From an uncultured Clostridia bacterium (GTDB lineage: Bacteria; Bacillota; Clostridia; Lachnospirales; CAG-274): a DNA stretch of 44,572 nucleotides. The stretch covers positions 1 through 44,572 of the forward strand of contig CANQBT010000002.1 in assembly GCA_947589405.1 (NCBI GenBank), written 5' to 3'. The notes beneath the pieces were generated by a model, which saw only the letters and a list, made by a program, of their open reading frames with translations, had not been told where the DNA came from and did not search any database. The translations under genes and the position numbers were made by a program. Below, piece by piece: positions 23,489-29,675 of this stretch (positions are counted from its first letter, which is position 1; each line of letters starts with the position of its first letter).

Positions 23489-24622
23489 TTATTTCTCCTT
23501 TGCTATTTTGTTATATATATCAACATGGGTCTGAGCCATTTTTTCACAGGAGAACAGCTTTTCTGCTCTGTCGTGAAAGGCGCTGCCCATTTTTATTCTC
23601 ATATCGTCGTTTCTGCAAAGCCGTCGTATCCTGTCGGCAAGTGCGTTATGATCTCCCGAAGGCACAAGATAACCGCTTCTGCCCTCCTCTATCATTTCGG
23701 GAATACCGCCTACTGCCGTAGCTACTGTAGCCGCCGACATTCTGGCGCCTTCCAGAAGAGCATAGGGAAAGCTTTCCGAATAAGAGCTTAGAGCGTTTAT
23801 ATCCATGTATTTATAAAAGCTGTTCATAACAATAGGGTCTGTTATCTGACCTGCCATGTACACTCTGTCCTTAAGTCCGTTTTCCTCTATATATGCCTTG
23901 CATTTATCCCACATTTCTCCATTTCCCAGAAGCACAAAGTCAATGTCCTCCTGCTTTTCGGCTATGACCTTTGCCGCCTTAAGGAAAACGTCAACGCCCT
24001 TTACGGCATAGAGTCTTGCGGCAATTCCCACATATTTCTTATTGGGAGAATAGGGCACCTTTATCCTGTCAAAAAATTCTTCCTTTTCCATAACAGGCAG
24101 CTCGCAGCCAAACTCAATGCCGTTGTATATGACATTGAGCCTTTCCGCCTTGAAGCCTCTCTTTACAAGCATATCCTTAAATGCCTTCGTTACCGTAAAA
24201 ATATGCTTGAAGCGTCTTAAGGCAAAGGAATTGATAGGCGTGTATATCATCTGCTTTCTGATATTGTCCTTGAAATCCAGCTTATAATCGCTGTGAAGAG
24301 TAGTGACCATAGGGACCTTCACCTTTTTCATAATGAAAAGGGAAATATAGTTTGCCCTTGCTCCGTGACAATGGACTATATCGCAACCGCAGGTATTCAT
24401 ATACTCGCATATCTTGCTGAGCACCGATATGTCATACCTTTTTTTCTGAGGTATTATGGTAACGGGAATACCCAATGCCCTTGCTTCCTCTGTGAAGATA
24501 CCCTCCATAATGCAGAGAAGCTCAGCGTCTATATTCTGTTTTCTCAGATTGGAAAGGAGCGTAAGCACATGAGTCTTTGCGCCTCCTGTATCTCCTCCGC
24601 TTATAAAGTGAAGTACCTTCAT
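23489..24622 (-). CDS. Glycosyltransferase family 4 protein
   Basis: 377 residues with the GT-B fold. The N-terminal domain begins MKVLHFISGGDTGGAKTHVL (glycine-rich loop), with CDIVHCHGARANYISLF. The C-terminal nucleotide-binding domain has YNGIEFG, YVGIAARLYAVKGVDVFLKA and the EX7E-like SESFPYALLEGARMSAATVAT. It should transfer a sugar from a nucleotide donor to the lipid-linked polymer on the cytoplasmic side. The donor is not predictable from sequence. It follows the other glycosyltransferase gene by 12 bases. Confidence 0.92.
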   Translation of the reverse strand: MKVLHFISGGDTGGAKTHVLTLLSNLRKQNIDAELLCIMEGIFTEEARALGIPVTIIPQKKRYDISVLSKICEYMNTCGCDIVHCHGARANYISLFIMKKVKVPMVTTLHSDYKLDFKDNIRKQMIYTPINSFALRRFKHIFTVTKAFKDMLVKRGFKAERLNVIYNGIEFGCELPVMEKEEFFDRIKVPYSPNKKYVGIAARLYAVKGVDVFLKAAKVIAEKQEDIDFVLLGNGEMWDKCKAYIEENGLKDRVYMAGQITDPIVMNSFYKYMDINALSSYSESFPYALLEGARMSAATVATAVGGIPEMIEEGRSGYLVPSGDHNALADRIRRLCRNDDMRIKMGSAFHDRAEKLFSCEKMAQTHVDIYNKIAKEK

Positions 24623-24634
24623 GTCAAAACCTCG

Positions 24635-25882
24635 TTACATTCTGTTAAACACATCTGCTAATTTTTCTGTCAGCCGTTTTCTTTCAAAGCCTTCTATGAC
24701 CCTTCTGTCAGGCTCAAAATCAAGAGCGCCCTTGCACCAGCTGTCATAGTAAAGCTTTATGTTTTTCTTAATGGCAGTCACATCGTCTGTATCCGCCACT
24801 ATTCCTATTCCGCTCTCCCTTACAAGGTCTGCGGCGCAGCCCTTTGGAAGTATTGCCAAAACAGGTCTGTTTGTATTCATATATTCAAATATCTTGCCTG
24901 TATAGAAGGCGTCGGAGCCTCTGCCGCTGCCCTCTATAAGCACAAGCACATCTGCGCCTGTCTGATGGGCTATGCATACATTGTGAGGTACATAGCCAAC
25001 TATGTCAAAGCTTTCCGTCAAGCCATAGCTGTCTATCTGAGCCTGTAATTTATCCTTATGGTAGTTGCCTATAAGCTTCACAAGTATTTTGCTGCCGTCT
25101 ATATTGCCCTCGTCCTTAAGCTGTTTTAATGCCTCAAAGAAGGTGTCAGGCTTTCTCCTGCCGTACAATGCGCCTGTATATACCATTGTCATTCTGTCAT
25201 TGTCAGGCTTATTGTCAACGTCCATATCCTTAAAGTCCTCGACATCATAGCCATTGGGTATAACAAAGAAGTTATCACCCTTTATATTGTTGTTCCTTAT
25301 GAAATTCTCACGCATTACGGGAGTATTGGTAATAAGCATATCGGCAGTAGTCACAACGGCTCTCTCCATTGCCTTTTCCTTTTTTGTCCTTATGGGACCA
25401 TAGGGATTGTCAAGAGTATAGGGATTGTTGGTCCACTCGTCACGAAAATCCACAGCCCACTTTATATCAGGCATCTTTTTCTTTATATAAAGTCCCATAA
25501 GATGATCGCTGTAAGGCGCAGAGGTAGTGTATATAATATCTATGCCCTCGTTTTTGATCACCTCAAGAGCCTTCTTTTTGGAAAACTCCATCCAAAAGCG
25601 TGCCGTATCGGGAATTATGAATTTACCCAGCACCTTTCCGGGTATTCTGAATATGCCCTTCATTTCAGGCAGCTCCCAAGCCTTTGTTCTGTATATTTTA
25701 ACACCCTTCGGCACGTCTTTTAAAAGAGTTTCGTCTTTAAGGAGCATATTGCCCTCTTCTCTTGTAAAGACAACAGGCTCATAGCCAAAACTTCTCAGAT
25801 GCTTTACGAACTTAACGCTCCTCTGTACACCTGAACCGCCCATAGGCGGAAATTGATTTGCTATTATCAATACTTTTCTCAT
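24635..25882 (-). CDS. Glycosyltransferase family 4-type protein
   Basis: 415 residues. The start MRKVLIIANQFPPMGGSGVQR holds the GT-B glycine-rich loop, and WAVDFRDEWTNNPY is a conserved block of this subfamily. The C-terminal domain has MTMVYTGALYGRRKPDTF and LVLIEGSGRGSDAFYTGKIFEYM, the donor-binding region. Probably adds a sugar to the wall polymer. It is the first gene after the KilA-N cassette. Its RBS (AAGGGA) lies directly next to the left copy of the 60-bp repeat, so its expression depends on that repeat. Confidence 0.9.
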   Translation of the reverse strand: MRKVLIIANQFPPMGGSGVQRSVKFVKHLRSFGYEPVVFTREEGNMLLKDETLLKDVPKGVKIYRTKAWELPEMKGIFRIPGKVLGKFIIPDTARFWMEFSKKKALEVIKNEGIDIIYTTSAPYSDHLMGLYIKKKMPDIKWAVDFRDEWTNNPYTLDNPYGPIRTKKEKAMERAVVTTADMLITNTPVMRENFIRNNNIKGDNFFVIPNGYDVEDFKDMDVDNKPDNDRMTMVYTGALYGRRKPDTFFEALKQLKDEGNIDGSKILVKLIGNYHKDKLQAQIDSYGLTESFDIVGYVPHNVCIAHQTGADVLVLIEGSGRGSDAFYTGKIFEYMNTNRPVLAILPKGCAADLVRESGIGIVADTDDVTAIKKNIKLYYDSWCKGALDFEPDRRVIEGFERKRLTEKLADVFNRM

Positions 25883-25897
25883 AATTGCTTATCCCTT

Positions 25898-25957
25898 ACT
25901 ATCAGTATTATATAAAAACAACCGATTTTCCTGTGACCAGGTCACGGGAAAAATTAT
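25898..25957. repeat. 60-bp perfect direct repeat, left copy
   Basis: Identical over 60 bases to 26820-26879. It begins at the KilA-N stop codon and includes a hairpin (25926-25952: TTTTCCTGTGACC, A, GGTCACGGGAAAA with one mismatch) and, on the minus strand, TATAAT at 25912-25907. The core GTGACC-A-GGTCAC is a perfect dyad and could equally be a protein-binding site. Confidence 0.95.
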
Positions 25958-26799
25958 TTTTGTTCCAATGATCTTATAGTTTCAATACTTAACCTTGACA
26001 AAGTATCAAGCTGCTTAACGGCATATGTCCTCAATATCTGTATTCTTTCGCTCTGAGGTATACCCTGTTCAATCAGAATCGCATTATAGCTCTCCATATT
26101 TGCCATAACAAGAAGCTGATTTATATCTGCATGATCTCGTATATTGCCTTGCTTATCAGGATTCTCATCACGCCATTGCTTTGCCGTTTTGTTAAACAAT
26201 GCCACATTTAGCATATCCGCTTCGTTTGCATAGGTCATAGACTTCTGAAAAGCAGTAACTTCCTCCGGTATAAGGTTTTCCTTTATCGCATCTGTGTGTA
26301 TACGATAATTGAGTTTTGACAATTCCCTGTTAAGATTCCAGTTCAGAGAGATCTTACTGTTTTCATCAAGCTTTATCCTCTGATAATCCTTTATAATATA
26401 AAGCTTGAACTCGGCAGATACCCATGACGCAAATTCAAAGGCTATATCGGAATGGGCATATGTACCGCCATATCTTCCTGCCTTTGTAACTATGCCTATT
26501 GCATTGACGCCCTCTATCCATTTTGTAGGCGACATTGTAAAGGCATTTAACCCTGCCTGCTTTCTAAACCCGTCGAATTCGACGGGTTTAAAATTTTCAT
26601 TGTGAAGCATTTCCCACAGTCCTAAAAACTCAATGGTATCTCTGCTGCGAAGCCAGTTTCTTATTACATCATTAGGCTCATCGCTTTTATAACGAGCAAT
26701 ATCCGTCAGCGAAATATATTCATTTTTAAAATCCTCTGTATATATACTTATTTCATAGCCATTGGCATGAATAGTATCCTTCATTTGTTTATTAGCCAA
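25954..26799 (-). CDS. KilA-N domain protein, likely mobile single-gene cassette
   Basis: 281 residues from the TTG at 26799 (AGGT site seven bases upstream); an ATG at 26784 and a TTG at 26814 are alternatives. The N-terminal KilA-N domain holds YISLTDIARYKSDEPNDVI, NWLRSRDTIEFLGLWE, PTKWIEGVNAIGIV and GRYGGTYAHSDIAFEF followed by ASWVSAEFKLYIIKDYQRIK. KilA-N is a DNA-binding domain common in phages and large DNA viruses. The C-terminal part (DENPDKQGNIRDHADINQLL, ANMESYNAILIEQGIPQSER) is helical and conserved in bacterial members. It interrupts an otherwise envelope-only operon and is flanked by perfect 60-bp repeats. No integrase is adjacent. Function unknown. Confidence 0.88.
   Translation of the reverse strand: MANKQMKDTIHANGYEISIYTEDFKNEYISLTDIARYKSDEPNDVIRNWLRSRDTIEFLGLWEMLHNENFKPVEFDGFRKQAGLNAFTMSPTKWIEGVNAIGIVTKAGRYGGTYAHSDIAFEFASWVSAEFKLYIIKDYQRIKLDENSKISLNWNLNRELSKLNYRIHTDAIKENLIPEEVTAFQKSMTYANEADMLNVALFNKTAKQWRDENPDKQGNIRDHADINQLLVMANMESYNAILIEQGIPQSERIQILRTYAVKQLDTLSRLSIETIRSLEQK
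26565..26590. repeat. Perfect 26-bp palindrome inside the KilA-N gene
   Basis: TAAACCCGTCGAA and its exact reverse complement TTCGACGGGTTTA meet without a spacer. On the coding strand it encodes KPVEFDGF within the KilA-N domain. A perfect palindrome of this length is unlikely by chance in a window of this size. Confidence 0.9.
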
Positions 26800-26819
26800 T
26801 TTATTTACCTGCAAAATAC

Positions 26820-26879
26820 ACTATCAGTATTATATAAAAACAACCGATTTTCCTGTGACCAGGTCACGGGAAAAATTAT
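26820..26879. repeat. 60-bp perfect direct repeat, right copy
   Basis: Identical to 25898-25957. It overlaps the wecC stop codon (TAA at 26878-26876) and lies just upstream of the KilA-N start. On the minus strand it places a hairpin and then TATAAT (26834-26829) before KilA-N, so it could end the wecC transcript and start a new one. Confidence 0.95.
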
Positions 26880-28132
26880 CTGCCGTCGCCAAGCAGAACG
26901 TATTTGGCGCCTACCTTTTCAACGTCTGCTCTGCTCCAGAAGTTTCTTGTATCAAGTACTATCTTGTTATTCATATTTTCTGTAAGCTTTGCAAAGTCCA
27001 CATTTTTGAATTCGCTGTGGTTTACGCCAAGTACCGCAATATCGGCGCCCTTTGGTGCTTCATATATATCAAAGTCTTCGGAAAGCTTTTCACTTGCGTG
27101 AGGGTCGCATATCCTTACGTTTACACCCTTTGCCCTAAGGCTGTCGGCAAGGTGCATAACGGGAGATTCTCTTACATCGTCTATATCCGGCTTATAGGTA
27201 ACGCCGTAAAGAGCAACTGTCTTGCCCTCAAGACCGCCTATAAGACCTGCTATTTTATTCTCCACAAACTCAGGCATAGAGTCGTTGTTAAGTCTGCCCT
27301 GATGTATAAGCTTTGCATTCTTGCTCTTCTCAACCAAGAACCATGGGTCAAGAGCTATGCAATGACCGCCTACTCCGGGACCGGGAGAAAGTATATTTAC
27401 TCTTGGGTGCTGATTTGCCATTCTTATAACGTCCCAGCAGTTTACGCCTAATTCTTCGCTCATTTTGGCAAGCTCATTTGCAAGAGCGATGTTTACATCT
27501 CTGAATGTGTTTTCCATAAGCTTGCACATTTCGGCAGTAGTGGAGGTGGTAATGAATATCTCACCTTCAACTATGCTTTCATATACCTTCTTTACCTCTA
27601 TGCTTGACTTCTCGTTTATACCGCCTACTATACGGCTGTTTGTTCTTAATTCCTCCAGTACCCTGCCGGGAAGTATTCTCTCTGGAGAGTGAGCAACAAG
27701 AAGCTCTTCGCCTAATTCAAGACCTGTATCTTTAAGTATGGGAAGCATAAGGTCTACTACCGTTCTTGGAGGTGATGTAGACTCCAGTATAACTATATTG
27801 CCCTTTCTCACATGGGGAACGATAGCCCTTGTAGCTGACTCGACATATCTCATATCTGCTGTCTTATCCTCATTGATAGGAGTGGGAACGGCTATGATAT
27901 ATACATCGCAGTCGTCGGGGCATGTAGTCTGAGCAGTAAGCTGACCCTTTGCAACGACTTGCTTTACAAGATCGCCAAGACCCGGCTCTTCAATTATTAT
28001 CTCGCCTTTGTTAAGAGCGTTTACAGCCTTTTCATTAAGGTCGTAGCCCACAACTCTGTGACCCTTTGAAGCGAACATTGCGGCAGTAGGCAAGCCAACG
28101 TAGCCTATACCTATAACACAGATGCTTTTCAT
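26876..28132 (-). CDS. wecC: UDP-N-acetyl-D-mannosamine dehydrogenase WecC (nucleotide-sugar dehydrogenase)
   Basis: 418 residues. The NAD-binding start is MKSICVIGIGYVGLPTAAMF, and IIAVPTPINEDKTADMRYVE follows. The catalytic cysteine is in NILSPGPGVGGHCIALDPWFL, a form typical of WecC (UDP-ManNAc to UDP-ManNAcA) rather than the GGxCIPKDP of UDP-glucose dehydrogenase. YGVTYKPDIDDVRESP marks the C-terminal domain. The product would supply ManNAc uronic acid to the wall polymer, in keeping with tagA. UDP-GlcNAc dehydrogenase is the main alternative. Its TAA lies exactly at the edge of the 60-bp repeat. Confidence 0.88.
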   Translation of the reverse strand: MKSICVIGIGYVGLPTAAMFASKGHRVVGYDLNEKAVNALNKGEIIIEEPGLGDLVKQVVAKGQLTAQTTCPDDCDVYIIAVPTPINEDKTADMRYVESATRAIVPHVRKGNIVILESTSPPRTVVDLMLPILKDTGLELGEELLVAHSPERILPGRVLEELRTNSRIVGGINEKSSIEVKKVYESIVEGEIFITTSTTAEMCKLMENTFRDVNIALANELAKMSEELGVNCWDVIRMANQHPRVNILSPGPGVGGHCIALDPWFLVEKSKNAKLIHQGRLNNDSMPEFVENKIAGLIGGLEGKTVALYGVTYKPDIDDVRESPVMHLADSLRAKGVNVRICDPHASEKLSEDFDIYEAPKGADIAVLGVNHSEFKNVDFAKLTENMNNKIVLDTRNFWSRADVEKVGAKYVLLGDGR

Positions 28133-28161
28133 TTCGTTTTCTTCCTTTCGTTATATAAAAT

Positions 28162-29664
28162 TTATTTCTTTATCCTTGATCCGATCACGGCAAGCTCTTC
28201 TTTTATCTCGCCTGTGATCCATAATACGATACCATATACTATAATACCACAAAATACAAATATTGCCAAACATAATTTATTGTCGGGCAGTATAAGCTTG
28301 AGCAGCTCTATTACAATAACCATAACTATAGCTGAAAAAAGTATTCTGAACAGGCGTTTAGGCTCTATTGTCCATTTCAGATATTTTCTCGTACCCCACC
28401 TTGCCATAATGAAGTATGCAAAGAAGCCTATGAACGTAGTCACAGCGGCTATAGCATAGCTGTCCGTTATCTTTATAACTATATAGAAGAGCACTACCTT
28501 CATAACGCCGCTTATAAGGCTTCTTTTAAATATGGCGCCTGTGTTGGAGCTAAGCTCCCAATGCTTTATGGAATATTCGGTAAGTCCTAAGAACATCATG
28601 CCCAAAGCCACCCAGAACATTACTATATGTCCCTGAAAATAGCTCTTTTCAAAAAGCGCCCTTGCAGCGGCATCGCTTACGGCAAATACACCTGCTACAG
28701 CAGGTATAGCCACAAGCATATACATTCTGACCGCCTGATTCAAAAGCACCTGCACATCGCCCTTTCTGCCCTCTGACCATGCTCTTAATATGGTGGGATA
28801 ACAGCCTCGCATTACAGAAGCGTTAAGAAGAGTAAAGGCGGTGGATATAAGGGAATAATTTGTCTGATATACTCCCGATGCGCCTAAGCCCAGAGCCGCC
28901 GTTACTATAAGAGCATCTGAGCGTGTAAGACATGATGTAGCCAGCTGATTTCCCATAAGGGGCATGCCGTAATCCTTAAGCTCCTTTAAAATAGCCTTGT
29001 CCGCCTTACCCTTTATATAGCTGAATATTTTAAGACGCTTTGCGCCTATTACAGAAACTGCCAGATCCGTAAGGAAATAGCTTAAGAATATCCATTCTAC
29101 CTTATTGCCCCACATCAGGCAAAAGGCTACCATAAGCACAAGCCTTCCGCATACTGTTATGACGGAAAGAAGCAAATTAAGCTTGGCTTCTCTTATGGCT
29201 GCCAGCATTGAGATCATAAGCTGAGCCGTATTGTATGTCACAAGCCAGAGTACACAGCATATAAGAAGTCTTTCGCTGTATATGCTCATAAATTTCTGTA
29301 CTATAGGCGTGCTTCTGAAAAATATTACCGCTATGGCGTAGAATATAAATGCAATAACAACAGAGATGACATTTACCTTGAGCCAAGCCGAAAATACAGT
29401 AGAATAGAAATCCTGATGTCTGCCCTCTATATCGTATTTATTGATATAGCGGAGTACAGACTGAACAAGCCATTGTATAGCCACCATGCCTACGGTAGTT
29501 ATTATAATATTGGCATTGTTATACAGTCCCATCTGGGAATCTATATATAGATAGGTCATAGCAGACATTGTGACAATGCCTACTATACCCTCTATAGCCT
29601 TAGCTATCATATATATAATTGTTTCCTTGCCCATTGTAGCCTTTTTGGTTGTGTTCTGCGACAT
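28162..29664 (-). CDS. Polysaccharide flippase (Wzx/MurJ-like, MOP superfamily)
   Basis: 500 residues with about fourteen hydrophobic helices. The N-terminus GKETIIYMIAKAIEGIVGIV and helix 2 with YNNANIIITTVGMVAIQWLV, plus LKDYGMPLMGNQLATSCLTRSD and GASGVYQTNYSLISTAFTLL, are typical of oligosaccharide flippases. It should move the undecaprenyl-linked repeat unit outward, before the O-antigen-ligase-like protein. The ATG at 29664 has GAGGT upstream. It lies 12 bases after the phosphodiester glycosidase gene and 29 before wecC. Confidence 0.9.
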   Translation of the reverse strand: MSQNTTKKATMGKETIIYMIAKAIEGIVGIVTMSAMTYLYIDSQMGLYNNANIIITTVGMVAIQWLVQSVLRYINKYDIEGRHQDFYSTVFSAWLKVNVISVVIAFIFYAIAVIFFRSTPIVQKFMSIYSERLLICCVLWLVTYNTAQLMISMLAAIREAKLNLLLSVITVCGRLVLMVAFCLMWGNKVEWIFLSYFLTDLAVSVIGAKRLKIFSYIKGKADKAILKELKDYGMPLMGNQLATSCLTRSDALIVTAALGLGASGVYQTNYSLISTAFTLLNASVMRGCYPTILRAWSEGRKGDVQVLLNQAVRMYMLVAIPAVAGVFAVSDAAARALFEKSYFQGHIVMFWVALGMMFLGLTEYSIKHWELSSNTGAIFKRSLISGVMKVVLFYIVIKITDSYAIAAVTTFIGFFAYFIMARWGTRKYLKWTIEPKRLFRILFSAIVMVIVIELLKLILPDNKLCLAIFVFCGIIVYGIVLWITGEIKEELAVIGSRIKK

Positions 29665-29675
29665 AGCGACCTCAC

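Larger units (their letters stand above)
25898..26879 (-). mobile_element. Putative KilA-N cassette bounded by 60-bp direct repeats
   Basis: The unit length is 922 bp (one repeat plus the gene). Removing one unit would leave wecC, a single 60-bp repeat and the glycosyltransferase gene in normal operon spacing, so the gene looks inserted. The copies are identical, suggesting a recent event or conversion. There are no terminal inverted repeats and no recombinase, so mobilisation in trans, homologous recombination through the repeat, or tandem-type duplication are all possible. Confidence 0.6.
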
